Positions 50,568-57,930 of a stretch of DNA of 64,000 bases are shown in pieces. Source of the stretch: Pedobacter kyungheensis (GTDB lineage: Bacteria > Bacteroidota > Bacteroidia > Sphingobacteriales > Sphingobacteriaceae); assembly GCF_000812965.1 (NCBI RefSeq), contig NZ_JSYN01000003.1, forward strand, positions 124,001 through 188,000, read 5' to 3'. Below the pieces are notes generated by a model. The model did not search any database. It was not told the DNA's origin and saw only the letters and a list, made by a program, of their open reading frames with translations. Position 1 is the stretch's first letter. Every line of letters begins with the position of its first letter. A program made the position numbers and the translations under genes.

Positions 50568-52436
50568 TCAGCGCTTCTCCAACCTGCTTAGCGCCCGTTT
50601 GAAATACGCCTGCGTTTCCTTGTCGGTACAATAGATATAACAGCCCTTCATCCCCCGGGACATCAATGTACGGTAGGTATTTTTGATAATCCTGTCCAGG
50701 CGTTCCATGGTGGAGACAGGATCTGTTTTCATCAGGCCTTTATATCCCGAGAGGGCCCTATCCCGTTGGGGATGCGCATAAGGATTGACAACCAGCTTTC
50801 CATCACGGTAAAGCAGATCATCGCCAACAATCACACCGATATAATCCACCTCAAGCCCCTGGCAGGTATGGATACAGCCGACCTGTTCGACAGATCCAGG
50901 CTCAATTATCCAGGAATAACCATCTCTGCGCAGATTCCATTGCATTTGGAAACTATGCTCAGCGATGACCACATCCATCGCCTTGGGATCTTTCAGACTT
51001 AGCCAGTCCCAACAATAACCCGCTACCATCCGGGCCGAATCCCGCTCCCTGTTCTTTTCAAAAATCAGTGCTCTGAGTAGATTCGGATCATCCACTACCA
51101 TAAAATCATATTTAAGCTCCGAAATCTTCAGGTTTGCCGATTCCCTGATCTGGAGTACATTATTCAGCCAAGCCAGATAACCTTCAGAACCCCCACAACG
51201 GAACTGCGAGGTAAGCTCCATATAACTCACCTCAGCATTAAAATGTTGGGCCCATTTTTCAATTTCCTGTTGGTCACCAATATCAAACATGGTCACCTGC
51301 TGGTCCTCATCCAGAAAGAAAACACTAGATCTGGATGCATAGATAATCTCTTTTACCTGGTTTTCCCCTTTCACAAACCTCCCGGAACCGGCCATTAACC
51401 TATGCGCCTCATCTACGATCAGCGCATCAAACTCATTGTCCTGGGATGCCACAAAGCTGGATGATCCTTTAAAAAGATGCGCAAAGTGGGTCTTGGTCAT
51501 CACCTTGGTGAGTTTTTTTTCATACACGCTCCTGGGCGCAGCGTTACGGGTCACATATCGTGCATTGATTCCCTTTTTACTCAATTTGGATAACAGATGG
51601 ATCGCCACTACTGATTTACCCGTACCGGGACCGCCCATTATGATCATCACCTTCTTTCGACTATCTGAAGCTGAGGTAACATTCGATAATGCATTTTCCA
51701 GTGCTATTTTTTGCGCATCGATCATCACAAAAGAATCATTGCCCTTAAGCAATTTTGCCAGTTCATCCGCAAGTTTCTTCGATGGACGTACTTTTGCCAA
51801 ATCCACCCGCTGAATGATATCGGTTTTATCCCCCTGCTTTATACGCTCGGAAATAAAATTCCTTACCTTGATTTTTTCGGTCTTAAAAAATGAGGGTGCT
51901 TTTGCCAAGTGATCGGCATAAAAAGAGCCTGAAATGATCCCATCGTCCAAAAGATTATGCAGATAAGCGCAAGGACTAACACCTATCTTATTTTCATAAA
52001 CCTCGGTATTGAATGCTTCCAATAAAGCCGCATAAGACCAGGCCTGGTAACTGGGATGGGTATCCTGAATCTGGTCCTTACCCCGGGACCAACTGATAAT
52101 GGCATCCTTCTTTGTAGCCCTGACCGAAGACCATTGCTTGAGCTCAATCAGCACGATATGGTCATTTCCATCCGCATCCTGCCCGGCAACCATAAAATCG
52201 ATCCTGCTCATGGTTCCCGGTATCATATATTCGATACTGATACTCACATCAAAGGGAACAAGCTCACTATCCAAAACAAAATACATATGCTGCAGAGAAT
52301 GCTGCCAGGACCGGTAAAGCGATTCCTGCGTTTTACTTCCCCAGACCTTAAGCACCTGCGCTTCAATGATATCTTCGATCAGACCATTTGAAACATCATC
52401 CAGAAATTCAAGCTTGTTCTTTTTGTAAACGATCAT
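50568..52436 (-). CDS. DUF2075 (Schlafen-type) helicase with N-terminal nuclease-like domain
   Basis: 622 residues. The first 250 residues include SRIDFMVAGQDADGNDHIVL, IELKQWSSV: D...E-x-K as in PD-(D/E)XK nucleases. The helicase core has VMIIMGGPGTGKSVVAIHLL (Walker A), DALIVDEAHRLMAGSGRFVK (Walker B), VSYMELTSQFRCGGSEGYLA and EQVGCIHTCQGLEVDYIGVI, then NTYRTLMSRGMKGCYIY; this is DUF2075. The MazG-type gene upstream overlaps the start by 4 bp, so they work as a pair. Such pairs occur in mobile elements and are thought to be defensive, which is inference here. Confidence 0.85.
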   Translation of the reverse strand: MIVYKKNKLEFLDDVSNGLIEDIIEAQVLKVWGSKTQESLYRSWQHSLQHMYFVLDSELVPFDVSISIEYMIPGTMSRIDFMVAGQDADGNDHIVLIELKQWSSVRATKKDAIISWSRGKDQIQDTHPSYQAWSYAALLEAFNTEVYENKIGVSPCAYLHNLLDDGIISGSFYADHLAKAPSFFKTEKIKVRNFISERIKQGDKTDIIQRVDLAKVRPSKKLADELAKLLKGNDSFVMIDAQKIALENALSNVTSASDSRKKVMIIMGGPGTGKSVVAIHLLSKLSKKGINARYVTRNAAPRSVYEKKLTKVMTKTHFAHLFKGSSSFVASQDNEFDALIVDEAHRLMAGSGRFVKGENQVKEIIYASRSSVFFLDEDQQVTMFDIGDQQEIEKWAQHFNAEVSYMELTSQFRCGGSEGYLAWLNNVLQIRESANLKISELKYDFMVVDDPNLLRALIFEKNRERDSARMVAGYCWDWLSLKDPKAMDVVIAEHSFQMQWNLRRDGYSWIIEPGSVEQVGCIHTCQGLEVDYIGVIVGDDLLYRDGKLVVNPYAHPQRDRALSGYKGLMKTDPVSTMERLDRIIKNTYRTLMSRGMKGCYIYCTDKETQAYFKRALSRLEKR

Positions 52437-52762
52437 AGCTCATTATACTTCCTGGCATTCCCCTTAGACTTATCAACAGGATACTTTATCCCGTTTTTTC
52501 TGATCTTCTCCATCACGATCTCCTTCACATCAAGTCCGAGTTTTTCAGCCAGCAGCAGCGCATAACCGATCACATCTGCAAGTTCCTCCCTAAGTTTCTC
52601 CGGGTTTGCCTGTTCCGGCGATTTCCAGAGATAAAGTTCAAGCAGCTCTGCAGCCTCGATATTGAGGGCAAGTGCAAGGTCTTTGGCATTATGGAATTGT
52701 TCCCAGTCCCGCTGATCGCGGAATTCGATAAGGGCATCGGTCATCTCTTGTATATCAGTCAT
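52433..52762 (-). CDS. MazG-like nucleotide pyrophosphohydrolase
   Basis: I start at the ATG at 52762 (MTDIQEMTDALIEFRDQRDW). The 109-residue product has LALALNIEAAELLELYLWKS (the EAAEL metal-binding motif) and LREELADVIGYALLLAEKLG (the second E-E-x-D motif), exactly the MazG/RS21-C6 layout, and a short C-terminus NGIKYPVDKSKGNARKYNEL. It hydrolyses dNTPs or related nucleotides to monophosphate and pyrophosphate. Coupled by 4-bp overlap to the DUF2075 helicase; the enzyme could change a nucleotide signal or deplete dNTPs. Confidence 0.85.
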   Translation of the reverse strand: MTDIQEMTDALIEFRDQRDWEQFHNAKDLALALNIEAAELLELYLWKSPEQANPEKLREELADVIGYALLLAEKLGLDVKEIVMEKIRKNGIKYPVDKSKGNARKYNEL

Positions 52763-52785
52763 ATCTTGTAAAGCAAAAAAAAATC

Positions 52786-53082
52786 CTACCGGACAGTAAT
52801 GAACGAAGATAATCCTTTTCCTGAAAAACATAGACATTTTTCACCCATCCCCGATGCCGCATCAGAGCCGATAACATAGGAAATAACGATATATTCAAAA
52901 TCTTCTAGTTCTCTGGCCTCAGTGCGTATTTCACTAAAACTGTACAGCCCGTTGTACGGTCCTGAATTTATCTGTCGTTTTTGATTTATAATACTAGAAG
53001 AAGACAGGGGCATAAAAAAAGCAACTACAATGAGTGGCTTTTCAATATTTAGAACTGGCCTATCTGGCTCTGTGTTTTGCAT
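52786..53082 (-). CDS. Doubtful small open frame upstream of the MazG gene
   Basis: 98 codons starting MQNTEPDRPVLNIEKPLIVV, with EIRTEARELEDFEYIVISYV in the middle. It overlaps the end of a second small frame (53060-53245). The composition is plausible for a protein, but there is no family and the first residues could also be a shadow. It may be a remnant of a gene whose other parts are lost. Confidence 0.3.
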   Translation of the reverse strand: MQNTEPDRPVLNIEKPLIVVAFFMPLSSSSIINQKRQINSGPYNGLYSFSEIRTEARELEDFEYIVISYVIGSDAASGMGEKCLCFSGKGLSSFITVR

Positions 53083-53245
53083 TCTTCAATTCCGCCATAA
53101 AGATTTTTCCATCTTTTTCAGTACGGATCGCTTTCGAAAGACTGTCCTCCTTTCCCTGAGTGCTGACATGGGAAAGCTTGCCCGCCCTGTTTTGGCTGAG
53201 CACTTTGCGAAAGGTGATAAGCAGTTGTTGGATACGTTTATTCAT
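53060..53245 (-). CDS. Doubtful 61-residue basic frame between repeats
   Basis: MNKRIQQLLITFRKVLSQNR, AGKLSHVSTQGKEDSLSKAI, RTEKDGKIFMAELKNAKHRA. The frame is Lys/Arg-rich and looks like a coding remnant next to the duplicated segment. The longer frame upstream of the ATG at 53245 is only the antisense shadow of the repeat. Function unknown. Confidence 0.35.
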   Translation of the reverse strand: MNKRIQQLLITFRKVLSQNRAGKLSHVSTQGKEDSLSKAIRTEKDGKIFMAELKNAKHRAR

Positions 53246-53269
53246 AATACCACAAATATGCAAATAATA

Positions 53270-53429
53270 AAAACAGATAGAACCCACCACCAATGAAATC
53301 AAAGAATCAACCGGATCTGTAAAAAACATCTGTATAAAAGAAAAGGTTAAACCGGCAGAGGAAAAAGTCCCCAGACAGGAGATTATCGATAGCTTTAAAA
53401 TTAAATATCTCAAATCAATGAAAAAATAA
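53270..53429 (+). pseudogene. Decayed copy of the 3' half of the 128-residue gene
   Basis: AAACAGATAGAACCCACCAC here matches AAACAGATAGAAACCACTAC at 49938, and the similarity runs to the common end AAATCAATGAAAAAATAAGG. It encodes the end VPRQEIIDSFKIKYLKSMKK but has no start. It opens the diverged direct repeat of 49937-50530. Confidence 0.75.
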
Positions 53430-53540
53430 GGATAAGTAAACCGCTTTCTTTAGAGCCAAGCCCCCGTCCAACCTGCCCAACATTGGGCAGGGATAAAAAA
53501 ACCATGTCCAAATTTATAGAACAATCAATCCTGACCATAT

Positions 53541-53890
53541 GGAACCATTCGGCTTTGAAAAACTACCGCAAGTCATCCGCCAACTATTCGAAAAGGTTGA
53601 ACGCATCGAATCGATAGTTGAACAGCATCATCCCAGCGAAGAGGATAAAGATGAACTCTTCAACATCCAGCAGGCGGCAGAGTACTGAAAGTCTCCATTC
53701 AAGCGATTTATGCAATAGTGAGCAGACTGGAGATACCGTGCAGAAAACCGGGCAAACGGTTATACTTCAGCAAACGAGAACTTCGCAGTTAGGTGGATCG
53801 TTCAAGGCGTAAAACCGCCAGTGAGCTGATCAGTGAGCTAAAAGAACTACCCAAAGTAAATATACTAAGTTATACTAGAATGGGTTGATT
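53541..53890 (+). pseudogene. Decayed copy of the HTH gene with frameshift and stop
   Basis: MEPFGFEKLPQVIRQLFEKV, ERIESIVEQHHPSEEDKDEL, FNIQQAAEY and then TGA: one base is missing where the intact gene reads GACTACCTGAAAGTA. Further on, CGCAGTTAGGTG replaces the CGCAGCTGGGTA of the intact gene, giving a second stop. A perfect CTGCCCAA-CA-TTGGGCAG palindrome at 53473-53490 is the counterpart of the one at 50131. The gap after it to 54089 shows nothing else. Confidence 0.8.
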
Positions 53891-54089
53891 TTGCACTAAA
53901 GTGTCCGGAAGCGATATCAAAACTATAATGAGATTTTCAGCAACCAACAATAAGACAGAACAATAAGCCATTTTTGACCAACGCAGTTTCTTTTGATCAT
54001 CCATTGACACCTATGATTTTAAATAATTATCATTTTGCTTTCTTCGGGTCAGGTCTATTTATTTATGCTGCCCGCTGTATCCGCATAAG

Positions 54090-54872
54090 CTAATGATCTG
54101 GTCTTAACCACTCCTGTTTTTTGGTATCAGGATCATACCTAAACACTCCTCCCCTCATGCCTACATAGACTACAGCGTTATGGCAAACGACCGAGTTTGG
54201 AGAGAGATAGTATAACCAGTTGTCATTCTCATATAAGCTTTCAATACCTGACTTTTCATCTATCCGGAGCAGTGCAGATGCCGTGGCAATCAGAAAACGG
54301 TTTTTACGATCGATGGTTATCGCTCTTGGGGCCGAAGGCAGCCTCAGGTAATCACGTGCAGTCCATTTCCCAGCTTTTTTTTCGATCTGGAGAATTGTCC
54401 CCTCGTTAGTCGACATATGTGATAGCCCCTGGATGGCATAGACTTTCCCATCACGAGAGATAAACTGCTGCAGATTAAAACGGCCGATCAGATAATGCAC
54501 CTTCCCATCAGTGGAGAACCAGTTCAGACTTCCGCCAAATTCCCCGTTGTTAAAGCCTACCAGATAACCGTCATCTACCCTGAATGTAGTACGCACACCT
54601 GTAAAAGGGCTATAGAACTCCCGGACTTCTTTTGGGGCCTGGGCTTCGATCCTAAATGGAAGGTCATTTTTTTTGCCATAAATTCCTTTCGCGGCTTTAA
54701 CCTGATTATTCTGTACATAAACCCGGTAATCACTACTGTGATTATAACTTAGCAGCGTGTCGTTATCCACTGGAAATGCGTGGCTTTTCCAATCTTTGAT
54801 CAGCGAAGTATCCTTCTGGGCTTTTAGGGATACAGTGATCGTGAGCAATAAGAGCGTAACCAGGATTTTCAT
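54090..54872 (-). CDS. Secreted beta-propeller-like protein of unknown function
   Basis: 260 residues with a signal peptide (ILVTLLLLTITVSLKAQ). The mature part is beta-rich with repeated W/Y-D strands: NWFSTDGKVHYLIGRFNLQQ, SRDGKVYAIQGLSHMSTNEG, ITIDRKNRFLIATASALLRI and VVYVGMRGGVFRYDPDTKKQ, spaced as in a small propeller. It has no lipobox. No close family is recognised; such proteins are often surface or periplasmic binding proteins. It lies alone on its strand before the DUF6088 remnant. Confidence 0.6.
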   Translation of the reverse strand: MKILVTLLLLTITVSLKAQKDTSLIKDWKSHAFPVDNDTLLSYNHSSDYRVYVQNNQVKAAKGIYGKKNDLPFRIEAQAPKEVREFYSPFTGVRTTFRVDDGYLVGFNNGEFGGSLNWFSTDGKVHYLIGRFNLQQFISRDGKVYAIQGLSHMSTNEGTILQIEKKAGKWTARDYLRLPSAPRAITIDRKNRFLIATASALLRIDEKSGIESLYENDNWLYYLSPNSVVCHNAVVYVGMRGGVFRYDPDTKKQEWLRPDH

Positions 54873-54927
54873 GTTGTTAAGTTAAGTTTTTTAGCCCGAA
54901 TTAATTCCTGCATTTTTTATCGTGCTA

Positions 54928-55505
54928 TTAGCGAATAAGTTTCACCAGGTAATCATTGATTCTAACCGGACAGATTTTAAGATCCTCCATCAAGGCTTTC
55001 CCATTTTCCAGTGAAAGCAATTCCTTGAACTTCTGCCGGGTAACAGGAACGATATTGTCTATACCGATTTTTTCCAGCGCCTGAATAATCAAACTGCTGT
55101 ACGCTCCCTTCATCGAAAGCTTTTTGGGCGTAGTGGTCTTAAACCTGATCACCGATTTCCCCACTTTGATCTGCCGCGGAGGACCGTCAGTGAGATACAC
55201 CAGTTTGGTTGGGACCTGCGTGGTAAGCCCAAGCCGATGTAGCGCATATGCCCCCGCAGGCTTGATCCCCACTTTATCCTTTTTGGCAATCGCCTGGGCA
55301 ATATCTTCCAGGGCCGGCATCAGCACACCAAAAACCGGATCCTTTTTAGGAATAATATGAATGCCATGACCGATCCGCATGATCTGCCCAGCGCCATTTT
55401 AACAGCCGCCCCGCTTCCAGCCCCTCTAAAATCCGCAGGAAAAATCAAGGCACCCGCTTTCTTCCGTTTAACGCGCGGTTCTACATCCAAATGAACACTT
55501 GACAT
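54928..55505 (-). pseudogene. Frameshifted DUF6088 (AbiEi-antitoxin-like) gene
   Basis: The start is at 55505 (MSSVHLDVEPRVKRKKAGAL, IFPADFRGAGSGAAVKMALG, R). Just after MALGR the frame shifts by one base near GGCAGATCATGCGG: continuing in the other frame gives MRIGHGIHIIPKKDPVFGVL, then IAQAIAKKDKVGIKPAGAYA, LHRLGLTTQVPTKLVYLTDG, which is the DUF6088 core of type IV toxin-antitoxin proteins. The downstream piece alone (150 residues) lacks the winged-helix start. No AbiEii-type toxin is next to it. Confidence 0.75.
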
Positions 55506-55840
55506 GTTACCTTTTTTAAAATAAAGGTAACAGATAAATCCCGTTATTAACGGTAAATTTCTCACAGTTTTCCAGACGGCAGCTATAAAACAAAGATGCA
55601 CCAACAGCCCGATCTTCCAGAAGCAACCAGTGCAAAAACATTCGAAAATCATCAAGATTTAGAGCACAGCATTTTTCGAACTGCTCCGAACCTCCAGGCA
55701 CACACAGACTCAATCCCGTATAAGCAAAAGCCGGGCGAAGCCGGCAGGGCGCAACAGCGCGCCGGTCAAACATCAGAAGATCACCGACTGCCAATATAAA
55801 AAAACAAAAGGGCATGTGGAGTACCCTTTCGTCGTTTGAT

Positions 55841-56764
55841 TTAAGCTGCTTTCCTTTTAAGGTACCTCCCGATCATCCGTTCCCACTCTGCAACATTATG
55901 GTGAACTACCCTGTCGAGGAATGACTTATGATTTCTCGCCGTTTGCTTGTCGAGCACGAAATCCTTATCAAAAAGAGAAAGTCTAAAAACATAGGTTGCA
56001 TTTCCGCTCCTAAGATTCTCTAGAATAACAATATCATCCTGTTCGAATTCAAAACGAAGGTATTCATTAAAACCACCTATCCCATCTGCTATATCCGAAG
56101 CATTATAATCTTCAAGCACTGCAAATCGGTAACTGTTCCCTCCATTGTCGGAGCCATAATCCCCTCTGATCAGGCGATCCTTTATTTCATCTATCTTCTC
56201 GGCCATGGTCCCGATCCCGGACTGGAGTACTTTTCTTCCCAGATGCTGGGTGATGCGAAGAGCAGGTTCAAATTTACTGTCATAGATCATGTAGTAGCCA
56301 CCAAGAATGACACAAATATTCATAGCTGCCTTTGCACGAAGAAAATGTGTCTCATCATCAACCATGTTAAACAACGGGAAATGGATGATCATCTCTTGCT
56401 GTGGAGACATATGTCTATATAACTTCAGCTCAAACCGGTGGGCCATTTCTTTTTCCCAAATATGAAACTCACGGTCATATTCAATAATCTTACCGTGATA
56501 ATTACTGTAATATTCGATGTGTTTTTCAATCGTTTCCTTGCGTTCCGGTTGCTTGCGCACAAATTTACCTTTTACGTTCTCCTTTAAAGGACCTTTTTTA
56601 CCCGAAACGGTAAAACTGCCAGTCTTACCATTGATCAAATCATTGAGATCAAGGTGGTCTTTTCCTATTTCTGTAATCTGATCAATACCGAAACCGATAT
56701 AATAATCCTGACCATCAGAAAGCAAATCTCTAAGATGGCTTTCTGCATTAATAATTCTTCCCAT
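55841..56764 (-). CDS. Uncharacterised protein, third gene of a three-gene cassette
   Basis: 307 residues, soluble, beta-rich at the start (YYIGFGIDQITEIGKDHLDL, FTVSGKKGPLKENVKGKFVR), with a Lys/Glu helical stretch and a second half including MSPQQEMIIHFPLFNMVDDE, MNICVILGGYYMIYDSKFEP and WERMIGRYLKRKAA at the C-terminus. No catalytic motif is obvious. It lies 6 bp behind the 222-residue gene in the same operon. I do not recognise the family; the location in a defence-rich island and the tight operon suggest a joint function with its neighbours. Confidence 0.65.
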   Translation of the reverse strand: MGRIINAESHLRDLLSDGQDYYIGFGIDQITEIGKDHLDLNDLINGKTGSFTVSGKKGPLKENVKGKFVRKQPERKETIEKHIEYYSNYHGKIIEYDREFHIWEKEMAHRFELKLYRHMSPQQEMIIHFPLFNMVDDETHFLRAKAAMNICVILGGYYMIYDSKFEPALRITQHLGRKVLQSGIGTMAEKIDEIKDRLIRGDYGSDNGGNSYRFAVLEDYNASDIADGIGGFNEYLRFEFEQDDIVILENLRSGNATYVFRLSLFDKDFVLDKQTARNHKSFLDRVVHHNVAEWERMIGRYLKRKAA

Positions 56765-56770
56765 GATTAG

Positions 56771-57439
56771 TTATATTTCGTGGTAAATCTTAGCCAGTTC
56801 CTTACATAATTCCTTGGCCTCTGCTGCTGTAACCATTACATTATCATCCGCGTGAACCAAACGTTCTCCGAAAACATCATAAGCCCAGCACAAGGTGGAA
56901 TCCACGACTTCACCTGGCCCAACGACTTTTTCCTGAAGGTAAATTCTAAGGATGTTTGCAATGCTTTTTGATTGCTGCAGCCCAAATGGTTTTGATTTGG
57001 ACACATGAAACTTTAACGCGCCAATCTTTACTACCCCATCTTCAACATAGCGGTACACCAGTTCGGGATTTACGTTGATATTAATGCCCTCAATCTCTAT
57101 GTTTTTCTGATCCGGAAAAAGCACTTCATAACCATTTACCAAAATATGTTCAAAGCCCATTTCCATCACCTTATGAATAGCTTCGATAGAAACGGTTATA
57201 TTATTTTTTGCCTTATCATCCTTTGGAACCTTATTTTTAAGATCATCCAGCGCTTGCTTGAGAACTCCGGTTTTAGCCACATCACGAAAATAAACTTTCA
57301 TCCTATTCTTTGCCAGCTGATACCAGGGCGTGAGTAGCTTATTTACATTGAGTTGCTGTTCAACAATTCTAGCTTTCCCCCTTGGGGTTGCTTGCCCAGC
57401 TTCTATAAACTGGTTCAACGATATGGTAAACATTGCCAT
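56771..57439 (-). CDS. Uncharacterised protein, second gene of a three-gene cassette
   Basis: 222 residues, starting MAMFTISLNQFIEAGQATPR with a second Met three codons in. Its N-terminal half is helical (LTPWYQLAKNRMKVYFRDVA, VLKQALDDLKNKVPKDDKAK); the second half has strands with IEGININVNPELVYRYVEDG, VVKIGALKFHVSKSKPFG and SIANILRIYLQEKVVGPGEV, an arrangement that recalls degenerate PD-(D/E)XK nuclease folds (acid, then beta with Lys), though the key acids are not clear. It is one base past the small gene's stop. Function unknown. Confidence 0.65.
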   Translation of the reverse strand: MAMFTISLNQFIEAGQATPRGKARIVEQQLNVNKLLTPWYQLAKNRMKVYFRDVAKTGVLKQALDDLKNKVPKDDKAKNNITVSIEAIHKVMEMGFEHILVNGYEVLFPDQKNIEIEGININVNPELVYRYVEDGVVKIGALKFHVSKSKPFGLQQSKSIANILRIYLQEKVVGPGEVVDSTLCWAYDVFGERLVHADDNVMVTAAEAKELCKELAKIYHEI

Positions 57440-57440
57440 C

Positions 57441-57584
57441 TCAATTTCCTCCTTGATTGTCTTCAGATAATCGATTTAATCTGAATGAGCTTCCCCTGCC
57501 ATTCAGCACTACCGTTCCATAACGGGATTGTTTCCAGGGAACGATAAGGTTCCCCAGAAATTCTTCAGATGTTTTTTTTGCCAT
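57441..57584 (-). CDS. 47-residue first gene of the three-gene cassette
   Basis: An ATG at 57584 opens MAKKTSEEFLGNLIVPWKQS, RYGTVVLNGRGSSFRLNRLS, EDNQGGN and a stop at 57441; a GGAGGAAATTGAG sequence inside its end serves as a Shine-Dalgarno-like site for the next gene. Size, basic start and the tight spacing make it likely real. No family is known. It could be an antitoxin, a sensor peptide or a regulator of the two proteins after it. Confidence 0.6.
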   Translation of the reverse strand: MAKKTSEEFLGNLIVPWKQSRYGTVVLNGRGSSFRLNRLSEDNQGGN

Positions 57585-57719
57585 CTTCTTTTTAAAAAAT
57601 TAAGTCAATAAATACCCTTACCCATTTAGTGGTGAAGGGATTAATTATTTTCCAAAAGCATAGCATGACTGGAAACCTCATGGCTCCAAAAGGCGAAGGG
57701 AAGAAAAATGAATTAATAC

Positions 57720-57749
57720 TTGTATGCAAAACAACTTTTTATAATTTTG
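57720..57749 (+). promoter_or_regulatory. Bacteroidetes-type promoter for a putative small RNA
   Basis: TTG at 57720-57722 and TAATTTTG (TAnnTTTG) at 57742-57749, with 19 bp between, fit the Bacteroidetes -33/-7 consensus on the plus strand. No plus-strand gene follows for kilobases, so the transcript would be non-coding. The neighbouring 57585-57719 holds no gene. Confidence 0.6.
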
Positions 57750-57755
57750 CACGTA

Positions 57756-57845
57756 TTAATATAACAACTCTATTCCTGCCAACCCTATTGGCACGAATGA
57801 TATCATAAAGGCCTGAGCTGTTTGGTCGCACTCAGGTCTTTAATC
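57756..57845 (+). ncRNA. Putative small RNA with two hairpins
   Basis: Starting about 7 bp after the TAnnTTTG box, the segment contains TGCCAA-CCCTA-TTGGCA (57777-57793), a perfect 6-bp stem, and CCTGAG...CTCAGG (57812-57836), a second 6-bp stem with a 13-nt loop followed by TCTTTAA as a weak terminator. It ends before the ATPase gene, which lies on the other strand. It could regulate either flanking cassette. Confidence 0.45.
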
Positions 57846-57930
57846 AACCACTCCTATCATTCTAAGCAAATTTAAGGTTTCTTAAATACTTAGTATTAAC
57901 GAGTTATCCACAATAACATCGCTAATCTTT

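Noticed and set aside
52838..53082. Defined small gene ahead of the MazG gene as a third partner of the pair
   Set aside because: The frames there overlap one another and adjoin the decayed repeat, so they may be remnants; listed only as doubtful.
55516..55815. 99-codon minus-strand frame upstream of the DUF6088 remnant
   Set aside because: Composition is odd (many Cys, Phe, Leu), no domain, and it overlaps the start of the DUF6088 gene in another frame; it looks like chance.
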